Below are positions 35,550 to 45,907 of a DNA stretch of 64,000 nt, one piece after another (the stretch's first letter is position 1; each line of letters begins with the position of its first letter). Made by a program: the position numbers and the translations under genes. Source of the stretch: an uncultured Collinsella sp. (lineage in GTDB: Bacteria; Actinomycetota; Coriobacteriia; Coriobacteriales; Coriobacteriaceae); assembly GCA_900552685.1 (NCBI GenBank), contig USAJ01000001.1:1-64000 (forward strand), written 5' to 3'. The notes beneath the pieces are model-generated. The model was not told where the DNA came from and ran no database searches. It worked only from the letters and a program-made list of their open reading frames with translations.

Positions 35550-35618
35550 CTTCCGCCCCCAAGGGATCACGGCTGCTGTTAGCTGATCCTGTCTGTCGTG
35601 AGTCCGGCCGACCGTTTG

Positions 35619-35754
35619 TCTCAATCTGTAACATCTGGCAGTGAAAACGGGGTCTACGTGTTACAGATTGAGACAAACGGAGCTGTCCCTCGGAATGATC
35701 TCGATCTGTAACATCTAGACATCAAAAGCGGGTCTAGATGTTACAGATCGAGAC
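35619..35754. repeat. 56-bp palindromic elements, copies 1-2 (mini-array)
   Basis: Copy 1 is 35619-35674 and copy 2 is 35699-35754; the gap is 24 bp (80-bp period). Each has TCTC[AG]ATCTGTAACAT at the left and TGTTACAGAT[TC]GAGAC at the right. In copy 1 the perfect arms extend outwards to 20 bp; in copy 2 they extend inwards to 22 bp (through TCTAGAC). Lies between the rubredoxin gene and the 3' end of mntH. Confidence 0.92.
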
Positions 35755-35781
35755 GTTTGACTGGGCGGGCATGCGGCTTCG

Positions 35782-37038
35782 TTACATCCCTGTCAACAAC
35801 ACGACATCGAGAATCGTCACGATGGCACCGATCCCTACGAGCAGCGCGTTGAGCGGGCGCGAGTTGGCGTATTTGCCCATAACGCGGGGCGAACTGGTGA
35901 GTCGTATGAGCACAAAGACCGTAATCGGCAACTGAAGCGACAACAGCGCCTGACTCCAGATGAGACCCTCAAAAGGATTCGGGACGATCAGGCACGCCGC
36001 CACTGCGCCGACGAAACAGACCGCCACTCCAATCGATGAGTGCCGGTCGTGGATGTCGTATTCCTCGTCGAACATGCCCGCGGTGATGGTGCCTGCCGCC
36101 ATGCCTGCCGTCACACTACTCGAGAGGCCCGCAAACAGCAGCGCCACCGCAAAGATTGTCGAGCTTGCTGGGCCCAGAATGGGGGAGAGCGTGTCCGCTG
36201 CGACGGCGAGGTCGTCTACGACAATGCCGTGCGCAAAGAAGGTCGTTGCGGCCAGGATGACCATGGCCGAGTTGATTGCCCAGCCCACGCCCATCGAAAA
36301 GAGCGTGTCGAAGAGCTCATAGCGCAGACGCTCTTCGATAACCTGCTCGCCTTGGCCTTCGAAGTGCATGGATTGGATGACCTCGGAGTGTAGAAAGAGG
36401 TTGTGGGGCATAACGACCGCACCCAGGACACTCACGATAATCGCGGCAGAGCCAGTGGGCATACTGGGCGTGATCCAGCTTGCGGCGGCTTGCGGCCAGT
36501 CGACCTTGACTAGTGCAAGCTCGGCCAAAAACGAGAGTCCTACCACGCCTACGAAGGCGATAATCCAGCGCTCGGCACGCTTGTAGGAGCTCGTCATGAG
36601 CATCGCCATCGATACTGCTGCCACGATGACGCAGCCGGCACGCACGGGCAGTCCAAAGAGCATCTGGAGCGCAATCGCGCCGCCCAGGATCTCGGCCATG
36701 GCGGTGGCGATGGTCGCGAGGTAGGCACTGGCGAGCACCGTGCGCCCAACGAAGCGGGGGAGAAAGCGGGTCGTGGCCTCGGCAAGGCAGGCGCCCGTGG
36801 CGATGCCCAAGTGCGCCGCGTTGTGCTGCAGCACGATGAGCATGATCGTGGACAGCGTGACGATCCACAGCAGCGCGTAGCCAAACTGCGAGCCGGCGGC
36901 CATGTTGGAGGCCCAGTTGCCCGGATCGATAAAGCCGACGGTCACGAGAAGCCCGGGGCCGATATGCCGTGCAATGTCTAGGCCTCCGTGACCGCCGGTG
37001 CGGTGCGAGCCAAAGTGTTGTTTGAGATGGTTGAGCAT
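35782..37038 (-). CDS. mntH: Nramp-type Mn(II)/Fe(II) transporter
   Basis: 418 residues, eleven or so membrane helices. Nramp signatures: GFIDPGNWASN (metal-binding DPGN in helix 1), VVMPHNLFLHSEV (MPH motif in helix 6) and SSSVTAGMAAGT. Proton-coupled divalent metal uptake, preferentially Mn. AGGAA precedes the ATG at 37038. The phosphoglycerate mutase gene lies 75 bases upstream on the same strand. No MntR site was recognised. Confidence 0.94.
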   Translation of the reverse strand: MLNHLKQHFGSHRTGGHGGLDIARHIGPGLLVTVGFIDPGNWASNMAAGSQFGYALLWIVTLSTIMLIVLQHNAAHLGIATGACLAEATTRFLPRFVGRTVLASAYLATIATAMAEILGGAIALQMLFGLPVRAGCVIVAAVSMAMLMTSSYKRAERWIIAFVGVVGLSFLAELALVKVDWPQAAASWITPSMPTGSAAIIVSVLGAVVMPHNLFLHSEVIQSMHFEGQGEQVIEERLRYELFDTLFSMGVGWAINSAMVILAATTFFAHGIVVDDLAVAADTLSPILGPASSTIFAVALLFAGLSSSVTAGMAAGTITAGMFDEEYDIHDRHSSIGVAVCFVGAVAACLIVPNPFEGLIWSQALLSLQLPITVFVLIRLTSSPRVMGKYANSRPLNALLVGIGAIVTILDVVLLTGM

Positions 37039-37113
37039 GGCTGGTTCCTACGTTGGGGTGGCGTGGCGCTGCACTTGGGTTGCGCGGCGCCACGCCCTGG
37101 GTTTAGGTTTGGG

Positions 37114-37887
37114 CTACTTGTGCGCTTTGCCTTGGTTGGCCACGGCGTCGATCTTGGCGGCGATGGTCGCCGGGTCGCCGATGTAGCGCTTGTCGAGGAC
37201 GTTGAAATCGGCATCGAAGATGTAGACGAGCGGCACGCCGGTGGGGATGTTGACCTTGAGGATCTCCTCGGGCGTGAGGTGCTCGAACTTCATGACGAGA
37301 GAGCGCAGGGAGTTGCCGTGTGCGGCGATGAGTACGCGCTTGCCGGCGAGCATCTGGGGGCGAATCTCGTCTTCGAAATAAGGCCAGGCACGGGCTATCG
37401 TGTCCTTGAGGCACTCGGTGTAGGGCAGCTGGTCGGGTGCGACATCACGGTATTGCTCCTGGGTGTGGGGATCGCGCGCGTCGTTCGGCTCGAGTGCCGG
37501 CGGGCAGATATCGAAGGAGCGGCGCCAGATGAGCACCTGTTCGTCGCCGTGCTCCGCCGCGGCATCGGCCTTGTTGAGACCCTGCAACGCGCCGTAGTGG
37601 CGCTCGTTGAGCTTCCAGGATTTGATGACGGGCAGCCACTCGCGATCCATCTGGCCGAGCACGATGTTGAGGGTGTGGATCGCGCGCTTGAGGCGCGAAG
37701 TGTAGCAGACGTCAAAGTCGAAACCGGCTTCTTTGAGGGCTCGACCGCCTGCGGCGGCTTCTTCGCGGCCCGTGTCGGTGAGCTCAACATCGGTCCAGCC
37801 GGTGAACAGGTTGAGTTTGTTCCACTCGGATTCTCCGTGACGGATAAGGACAAGTTGCATCGTCTGTTGGTCTGTCTGGCATGCCAT
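37114..37887 (-). CDS. gpmA: 2,3-bisphosphoglycerate-dependent phosphoglycerate mutase
   Basis: 257 residues; interconverts 3- and 2-phosphoglycerate in glycolysis. LVLIRHGESEWNKLNLFTGW holds the phosphorylated histidine; TSRLKRAIHTLN, WKLNERHYGALQGLNK and AAHGNSLRSLVM (second His) are the classic dPGM motifs. AGGAGG just before position 37887 fixes the start. A short N-terminal MACQTDQQT precedes the usual MQLV start of the family. Confidence 0.95.
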   Translation of the reverse strand: MACQTDQQTMQLVLIRHGESEWNKLNLFTGWTDVELTDTGREEAAAGGRALKEAGFDFDVCYTSRLKRAIHTLNIVLGQMDREWLPVIKSWKLNERHYGALQGLNKADAAAEHGDEQVLIWRRSFDICPPALEPNDARDPHTQEQYRDVAPDQLPYTECLKDTIARAWPYFEDEIRPQMLAGKRVLIAAHGNSLRSLVMKFEHLTPEEILKVNIPTGVPLVYIFDADFNVLDKRYIGDPATIAAKIDAVANQGKAHK

Positions 37888-38265
37888 GGGGCCTCCTTGA
37901 TCTGGCACGGCGCGCGTGCCGTTTGCTTGACGCCGCAAAGGATACCCGTTTTAGGCTCAAAAGTTAACCAAGACTAACAAAATTGTTGTATTTGAATAGG
38001 ATGGTGAAAGGGGATTGCTGAAATGTCTTGATCTGTAACAACTAGGGATGGTAATTGGGTCTTCCTGTTACAGATTGAGATGTTTGAAGCGGTGAGCTTG
38101 CAGGCCGAACTTGGGGCCTATGTTGTCGCCCTTGAGGTCGGCGGTGTCCACTCGTAGGGCGTGCGTTACGCGATTGTTTCGAAACGGGTGGGAAACACAA
38201 CAGGCCGGCGATGCTCCTAGTATGCCTATTCAACTGACTGTCTAAATATCTAGGGGAGGATCGCG
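37888..38265. other. divergent promoter region between gpmA and gltB
   Basis: No gene. Holds an AT-rich stretch (37955-38000), one isolated 56-bp element (38026-38081), and a spacer up to GGGGAGG, the gltB ribosome site. Confidence 0.5.
38026..38081. repeat. 56-bp palindromic element, copy 3 (solitary)
   Basis: TCTTGATCTGTAACAA at the left, TGTTACAGATTGAGAT at the right; 56 bp in all, between gpmA and gltB. Confidence 0.88.
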
Positions 38266-41200
38266 ATGCAGGCAGATTCCGCTCAGCAGCAGGGCCTTTA
38301 TCGCCCCGAATTCGACCACGATGCATGTGGCATCGGCGCGCTTGCCGATATCAACGGCGAGCGCCATCACCAGATCCTGGACGACGCACTGTCCATTCTG
38401 GTTAACTTGGAGCACCGCGGTGGTACGGGACTCGAGAAGAACACCGGCGACGGCGCCGGCATCCTGTTTCAGGTTCCGCATCACTTTTTCCGCAAAGAGG
38501 CTCAAAAGTGCGGCCAGATTCTGCCGGCAGAGGGCGACTATGGCGTGGCCATGCTGTTCTTCCCGCAGGACGACAAGGGCGTAGAGGATGCCCGTCGCGT
38601 GTTTGAGGAGGGCTGCGCCGAGGCTGGCGTGCCGCTGCTCTTTTGGCGCGAGGTGCCGGTCGACCCGCACGACCTGGGCGAGACGGCCCGCGCCTGTATG
38701 CCCACTATCCTGCAGGCCTTCCTGGGCCGTCCGGACGACACGCCGGCGGGCGACGCCTTCGAGCGCCGTCTGTATGTGTGCCGCCGCACCATCGAAAAGA
38801 AGGCCGACGCTGAGTTCGCCCTGCGCGACAAGATCTTCTATGTGTGCTCCATGAGCTCGCGCACCATCGTGTACAAGGGCATGCTTGTTGCCACGCAGAT
38901 GCGCCGCTTCTTCATCGACCTCAACGACGCCGCCGTCAAAACGGCCGTGGCACTCGTCCACTCGCGCTACTCCACCAACACTACGCCCAGCTGGGAGCGC
39001 GCGCACCCCAACCGCTTTATCATCCACAACGGCGAGATCAATACCCTCAAGGGCAACGTCAACTGGATTCGCGCCCGCGAACCCAACCTGTACAGCCCCG
39101 TGCTGCAGCACGATCTTGAGCGCGTGATGCCCATCATCAACCGCGAGGGTTCCGACTCCGCGATTCTGGACAATGTGCTTGAGTTCCTGGTCATGAACGG
39201 TCGCCCGCTTACGCGTGCCGCGTCCATGCTGCTGCCCGAGCCGTGGGACCACAACGACAGCCTGAGTGAGGAACGCCGCGCCTACGATGCCTACCAGTCC
39301 ATGCTCATGGAGCCGTGGGATGGCCCGGCGGCCATCGCCTTTACCGACGGTCGCACGCTGGGTGCCGCCCTCGACCGTAACGGCCTGCGTCCCGCCCGCT
39401 ACTATGTGACGCGCGACGGTCGCTTTATGCTGGCAAGCGAGGTGGGCACCATCGAGGTGAGCCCCGAGAACATCCTGACGAGCGGCTGTCTGGGACCGGG
39501 CCAGATGCTCGAGGTTGACTTTGCCCGCGGCTGCGTGATCTACAACGATGAGCTGCGCGCCCGCTATGCCAAGGAAAAACCCTACCGCGACTGGATTGCC
39601 GAGGAGACGCTGACCGTTGACGCGCTCGATGAGCCCGTCGCGCCCACGCCCGCCGAGGATACCGAGGTGCCCGCCGCCGTGCGCATGGCCAAGCTCGGGT
39701 ATCACTGGGATGATGTTGACGAAGTCGTGCGTCCCATGGCCCAGCAGGGCAAGGCGCCGCTCGCCTCGATGGGTATCGATGCGCCGCTGGCCTGCCTGTC
39801 CAAGAAGACGCGCTCATTCTTCGACTACTTCTATCAGCTGTTCGCTCAGGTCACGAACCCGCCGATCGACGCCCTGCGCGAGCATATGGTCACTTCGACC
39901 ACGCTCTACCTGGGCAACCACGGTAACCTGCTCGAGGACTCCCGTACGGCCTGCCAGCTGGTGCGCCTGGAGCGTCCGCTGCTGAGCGAGGAGGAGTTCG
40001 AGCGTATCTGCGCCATCGACCGCGTGGGCTTTAAGACCCGCCGTTTCCGTGCCGTCTACCGCCGCGATGCCGGCGAGGGTGCGCTGCAGGCTGCGCTCAA
40101 GCAGCTTGCAGAGGACGTTGAGGCCGCGGTTCGCGACGGCGTGAACATCGTGGTGTTGAGCGATCGCGCCGCTGCGGGCGAGGTGCCCGTACCGTCGCTG
40201 CTCGCCGTGGGCTGCGTGCACAACCACCTGATCCGCGCCGGCGTGCGTACCTTTGCCGACATCGTGGTGGAGTGTGGCGACGCCGTGTCCCCGCACGACT
40301 TTGCGGCGCTGGTGGGCTACTCCGCGAGCGGCATCTATCCGTACAACGCGCATGCGTGCATTCGCGACTTGGCGACGCACGGCGATCTGGACGTGACAGC
40401 TGAGCAGGGCATCGCCAACTACAACAAGGCTGCGACCGCCGGCATCGTCTCCATCATGTCCAAGATGGGCATCTCCACGGTGCAGAGCTACCACTCCGCG
40501 CAGATCTTCGAGGCCGTGGGCTTCACTCCGGAGTTCGTCAACGCGTACTTCGCCGGCACGGTGAGCCGTGTGGGCGGTATGGGTGTCGAGGACGTCGAGC
40601 GCGAGCAGAATGAGCGCTACGACGCCGCGCTCGCTATCCTTAAGAGCCCGGCTCCCGATCAGCTGCCCACGTTGGGCCTGACCAAGTGGCGCCCGCTCGG
40701 CGGCGAGGATCACCTCATCGATCCGCAGACTGTCTACTTGCTGCAGACCGCCTGCTGTGAGGACAGCTACGACACCTTTAAGGAGTACAGCGCCCGCCTG
40801 CACCGCACCGGCCGTGCTGTGCGCCTGCGTGACCTGCTGGACTTTAATGCCAGCGGTCGCACGCCGGTTTCGCTCGACGAGGTCGAGCCCGCGCTCAACA
40901 TCGTCCGCCGCTTTAACACCGGCGCCATGTCGTACGGCTCCATCAGCAAGGAAGCACACGAGTGCATGGCCATCGCCATGAACCGCCTGCACGGCCGTTC
41001 CAACTCGGGCGAGGGCGGCGAGGACCCGCGTCGCGAGACCCCGCTGGCTAACGGTGACTCCAAGAACTCCGCCATCAAGCAGGTGGCAAGCGCGCGCTTT
41101 GGCGTGACGAGCCGCTACCTGTGCAGCGCCTTCGAGATTCAGATCAAGATGGCCCAGGGCGCCAAGCCCGGCGAGGGCGGTCACCTGCCCGGCAAGAAGG

Positions 41201-42942
41201 TCTACCCTTGGATTGCCGAGGTCCGTCAGTCCACACCCGGTATCGGCCTGATCTCGCCTCCGCCGCACCACGACATCTACTCCATCGAGGACCTGGCGGA
41301 GCTTATCTTCGATCTTAAGAACGCCAACCCCGGCGCACGCGTGTCGGTCAAGCTGGTCAGCGAGGCCGGCGTTGGCACCATCGCCACCGGTGTGGCCAAG
41401 GGTGCCGCCGACAAGATCTTGATCAGCGGCCACAACGGCGGCTCCGGTGCTGCGGCGCGCGATTCGATCTGGCACGCCGGTCTGCCGCTGGAGCTTGGCC
41501 TTGCCGAGGCTCAACAGACGTTGCTGCAAAACGGCCTGCGCTCGCGCGTGGTACTCGAGGCCGACGGCAAGCTCATGGACGGCACCGACGTCGCCGTCGC
41601 CTGCCTGCTGGGTGCCGAGGAGTTTGGCTTTGCGACCATGCCGCTCATCTCCATGGGCTGCCTTATGCAGCGCGACTGCCAGCAGGATACCTGCCCGGCC
41701 GGCATCGCCACGCAAAACTGCCGCCTGCGTCGCGGCTTCCGCGGCAAGCCCGAGCACGTCGAACACTTTATGCTCTTTGTTGCCGAGCAGCTGCGCGAGG
41801 TCATGGCGAGCCTGGGCTTCCGCACCGTCGACGAGATGGTCGGCCATCCCGAGTGCTTGCGGCAGATTGAGGTCCCGGGCAACCGCAAGGCCAACCTGCT
41901 CGATCTGTCGCCCGTGCTGGCGAGCGCGACCTGCGAGTTCGGTGCCCACATCCCGGGTGCCGACGGTCGTCACTTCCTGCCGCAGATGGCTGCGGACAGT
42001 GAGCTCGACAAGACGCTCGACTCCACGTTGTTTGTGCCCTATACGGCCGATGCCCGTGCGCACCTGCGTCCGATTCGCTTCCGCGCCGATATCGCCAACG
42101 TCAACCGTTGCGTGGGCACCATCTTGGGCAACGCGGTGACCAAGGCGCATCCCGAGGGTCTGCCCGCCGGCTCCATCACCATCGATTGCGATGGTTCGGC
42201 CGGTCAGAGCTTTGGCGCCTTTCTGCCGCGCGGCATTACGCTCAACGTGTGCGGCGACGCCAACGACTACTTTGGCAAGGGCCTTTCGGGCGGCGAGGTG
42301 TCGGTGCGCCCCAACCCGCATGCGACCTACAAGTTCGACGAGAACATCATCGTGGGCAACGTTGCGTTCTTTGGCGCTACGAGTGGCCGCGGCTTCATTA
42401 ACGGCCTGGCCGGCCAGCGCTTTGGCGTACGCAACTCCGGTGCCACGGTGGTGGTCGAGGGCTGCGGCAACCATGGCTGCGAGTACATGACGGGAGGTCT
42501 GGCGCTCATCCTGGGCGAGGTCGGGCAGAACTTCGCCGCCGGCATGACGGGCGGCGTGGCTTACGTCTTTGACCAGTACGGCACGCTCGATGCCCGTGTG
42601 AACCACGAGAGCGTTGAGCTTAAAGCCCCGACGGCCGGTGAGCTTGCGCAGATTCGTGCGCTCATCCAGGAGCACGTGGACGCGACGCAGAGCCCGCGCG
42701 GTATTAAGCTGCTCTACAGCTTTGAGACGATGAGCAAGCACTTTGTGAAGGTCATTCCAACCGAGTACGAGCGCGTGCTGGCGATTGTCGCCGCCGCCGA
42801 GGCCGTGGGCAAGACGCATGCGCAGGCCGAGGAGCTGGCGTTTGACATTGTGACCGGCCGCGCGAGTGCCGCGGATGTCGCTCGCTTTGATGTGGCGGGC
42901 GGCGCTGCCGGCTCTGTTGCTTCGACCAAGAAGGAGGCGTAA
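38266..42942 (+). CDS. gltB: glutamate synthase large subunit
   Basis: 1558 residues, full length for the NADPH-GOGAT alpha chain. N-terminal class II glutaminase: the nucleophile is C21 in FDHDACGIGALADI, implying removal of a 20-residue propeptide. The middle and FMN-binding domains follow (KLVSEAGVGTIATGVAKG, ISGHNGGSGAA), with the 3Fe-4S motif MGCLMQRDCQQDTCPAGIA, and the C-terminal GXGXG beta-helix (GDANDYFGKGLSGG, NHGCEYMTGG). Makes two glutamates from 2-oxoglutarate and glutamine with GltD. Starts behind GGGGAGG. Confidence 0.97.
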   Translation: MQADSAQQQGLYRPEFDHDACGIGALADINGERHHQILDDALSILVNLEHRGGTGLEKNTGDGAGILFQVPHHFFRKEAQKCGQILPAEGDYGVAMLFFPQDDKGVEDARRVFEEGCAEAGVPLLFWREVPVDPHDLGETARACMPTILQAFLGRPDDTPAGDAFERRLYVCRRTIEKKADAEFALRDKIFYVCSMSSRTIVYKGMLVATQMRRFFIDLNDAAVKTAVALVHSRYSTNTTPSWERAHPNRFIIHNGEINTLKGNVNWIRAREPNLYSPVLQHDLERVMPIINREGSDSAILDNVLEFLVMNGRPLTRAASMLLPEPWDHNDSLSEERRAYDAYQSMLMEPWDGPAAIAFTDGRTLGAALDRNGLRPARYYVTRDGRFMLASEVGTIEVSPENILTSGCLGPGQMLEVDFARGCVIYNDELRARYAKEKPYRDWIAEETLTVDALDEPVAPTPAEDTEVPAAVRMAKLGYHWDDVDEVVRPMAQQGKAPLASMGIDAPLACLSKKTRSFFDYFYQLFAQVTNPPIDALREHMVTSTTLYLGNHGNLLEDSRTACQLVRLERPLLSEEEFERICAIDRVGFKTRRFRAVYRRDAGEGALQAALKQLAEDVEAAVRDGVNIVVLSDRAAAGEVPVPSLLAVGCVHNHLIRAGVRTFADIVVECGDAVSPHDFAALVGYSASGIYPYNAHACIRDLATHGDLDVTAEQGIANYNKAATAGIVSIMSKMGISTVQSYHSAQIFEAVGFTPEFVNAYFAGTVSRVGGMGVEDVEREQNERYDAALAILKSPAPDQLPTLGLTKWRPLGGEDHLIDPQTVYLLQTACCEDSYDTFKEYSARLHRTGRAVRLRDLLDFNASGRTPVSLDEVEPALNIVRRFNTGAMSYGSISKEAHECMAIAMNRLHGRSNSGEGGEDPRRETPLANGDSKNSAIKQVASARFGVTSRYLCSAFEIQIKMAQGAKPGEGGHLPGKKVYPWIAEVRQSTPGIGLISPPPHHDIYSIEDLAELIFDLKNANPGARVSVKLVSEAGVGTIATGVAKGAADKILISGHNGGSGAAARDSIWHAGLPLELGLAEAQQTLLQNGLRSRVVLEADGKLMDGTDVAVACLLGAEEFGFATMPLISMGCLMQRDCQQDTCPAGIATQNCRLRRGFRGKPEHVEHFMLFVAEQLREVMASLGFRTVDEMVGHPECLRQIEVPGNRKANLLDLSPVLASATCEFGAHIPGADGRHFLPQMAADSELDKTLDSTLFVPYTADARAHLRPIRFRADIANVNRCVGTILGNAVTKAHPEGLPAGSITIDCDGSAGQSFGAFLPRGITLNVCGDANDYFGKGLSGGEVSVRPNPHATYKFDENIIVGNVAFFGATSGRGFINGLAGQRFGVRNSGATVVVEGCGNHGCEYMTGGLALILGEVGQNFAAGMTGGVAYVFDQYGTLDARVNHESVELKAPTAGELAQIRALIQEHVDATQSPRGIKLLYSFETMSKHFVKVIPTEYERVLAIVAAAEAVGKTHAQAEELAFDIVTGRASAADVARFDVAGGAAGSVASTKKEA

Positions 42943-42947
42943 GTGCC

Positions 42948-44429
<1,482 letters not shown>

Positions 44430-44845
44430 GGCGGCTGTTCACAATTGAATCGTCAAGGGCTGTCCCCAACTGCCGGCACATAAGGAGCGTCCCCAAGTGC
44501 CGGCATGCTGGGGACGTTCCTTTTGGGTCGGCATTCGGGGACACTTCTTGCGGGTTTGCGACCGATTTGTTCGTTTGTCGACGCGCGAGTGTCCATTCGG
44601 CGTCTTTTTGAGCTGTGGTCACCTGTTGTTTCTGTGGTGGCTGTGGGCATATGGCTCAAAAGGGCGGGTTGGCCGTCTATGTTTACCTGCGGTTTTATTG
44701 CGGTGCGCATTTTCGGTCAAGCATCCCGTCAAGTGTTTGGTCAGCAGTTGGTTTGCAGCCGGAGGCCTATTTTGTCCGTGCTGACAGTGGCTGCCCACCC
44801 TCCTCGTAAGCTCAAATTGAGGTTCATCAGTTTGAGGAGGATGCC
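44430..44845. other. gene-poor spacer with GGGGACGTTCC-type palindromes
   Basis: 44458-44552 carries inverted copies of the GGGGAC motif: AAGGAGCGTCCCCA (44482-44495) is the near-inverse of TGGGGACGTTCCTT (44509-44522), with GTGCCGGCA between. The rest (44560-44830) has open frames on the plus strand without ribosome sites or recognisable protein; I see no gene. GAGGAGG at the end belongs to the next gene. Confidence 0.55.
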
Positions 44846-45553
44846 GTGACTGACCACGTTTTAGACCGAGCGCATCTGGCCGAAGCCGTCGGTAACGATA
44901 TTGCCGACATGGCCCATTTTTGGATGCTGCGGAAGTTTCAGTTTTTGGAGCCGGCGCGCGAGCAGTTCGAGATCATTGTCGACCCGTGGCTCGGCTATTG
45001 CACCGAGCCTTCCCAAAACGAAATCATGGCCTACAACATGGCATTTACCGATTGGCTGCTCTTCGAGCGCCCCTATCGCCATGGCAAGACGCTGCTCGAG
45101 CTGTATGTTGATGAGCCGCCGGCATCGCTTTCGCCTGCCTCGCTCAAGCGGCTCGAGCAGGTATGCGACACGCAGTATTTCTCGCGCTTTGGCATTTTGG
45201 ACAAGGATCCTGCGACTGGTATGGTCGCGCTGAAGGACACACGCACCGACCGTCGCTTTGACGTCTACGATCCGCATATCGTGCAAAAGGAGCATTGGAG
45301 CGACGGAGCGATTGCGGTGCGCCTCGCCTGCGTCGACGATGTCTGGCTGACGGCGGGACAACTCTATCTGTATGACATCGCACGCCTGAGTGACACGGCG
45401 GTCGATGGGCCTGGTGCGGTGCATCCGGAGGACCTGCAGGATGGCTTTGACACCTCGTGCATCAGTTTCTTCTTGCGTCTGGTCCGCGACATCATGGGCG
45501 CCCAGGGGCGGTACGTAAAGTCGCTCAACATCTACGAGCAGGAGTGGGAGTAA
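44846..45553 (+). CDS. conserved hypothetical protein
   Basis: 235 residues, GTG start behind GAGGAGG. I do not recognise the family. Soluble, acidic and aromatic-rich; no signal peptide or membrane helix. The N-terminal half is probably helical (AHFWMLRKFQFLEPAREQFE, MAYNMAFTDWLLFERPY); the middle reads like a small beta domain (LKDTRTDRRFDVYDPHIVQK, GQLYLYDIARL), as in proteins with a C-terminal SH3-like barrel. Flanked downstream by an array of 56-bp elements. Confidence 0.75.
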   Translation: MTDHVLDRAHLAEAVGNDIADMAHFWMLRKFQFLEPAREQFEIIVDPWLGYCTEPSQNEIMAYNMAFTDWLLFERPYRHGKTLLELYVDEPPASLSPASLKRLEQVCDTQYFSRFGILDKDPATGMVALKDTRTDRRFDVYDPHIVQKEHWSDGAIAVRLACVDDVWLTAGQLYLYDIARLSDTAVDGPGAVHPEDLQDGFDTSCISFFLRLVRDIMGAQGRYVKSLNIYEQEWE

Positions 45554-45590
45554 GGGATGGGCTGTCGCAGCGCCGCCGCGTGTCTATTTG

Positions 45591-45887
45591 TCTCGATCTG
45601 TAACGTTTAGGGACAAAAAACCGGTCTACCTGTTACAGATCGAGACGAATGCTTGGGCGCTGCTGATTTGTCTAAATCTGTAACGTTTAGGGCCCTGGAG
45701 AACGTCTAACTGTTACAGATCGAGACGTTTGGCACCTGGTTGGGGGAATGTCTCAATCTGTAACATCTGCAGGCCAAAACTCGACCTACCTGTTACAAAT
45801 TGAGACAAAGGTTGGACGCGGTGTCGAAAGATCTCGATCTGTAACATCTAGCGGCCAAAAATCGGTCTTCCTGTTACAGATCAAGAC
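45591..45887. repeat. array of four 56-bp palindromic elements (copies 4-7)
   Basis: Copies at 45591-45646, 45671-45726, 45751-45806 and 45832-45887; each exactly 56 bp, gaps 24, 24 and 25 bp. Left ends TCT[CA][GA]ATCTGTAAC, right ends TGTTACA[GA]AT[CT][GA]AGAC. Core and gap sequences all differ. The last copy ends 20 bases before the start codon of the predicted nuclease gene. Confidence 0.95.
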
Positions 45888-45907
45888 ATTTGTCAGCGGA
45901 GGCAACG

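Noticed and set aside
44560..44845. Small membrane-like protein before 44846
   Set aside because: Open frames exist in two phases but none has a ribosome site, and composition is not coding-like.
45591..45887. CRISPR array
   Set aside because: The period is regular, but the 56-bp units are near-complete palindromes with variable cores, arrays have at most four units, and there are no cas genes.
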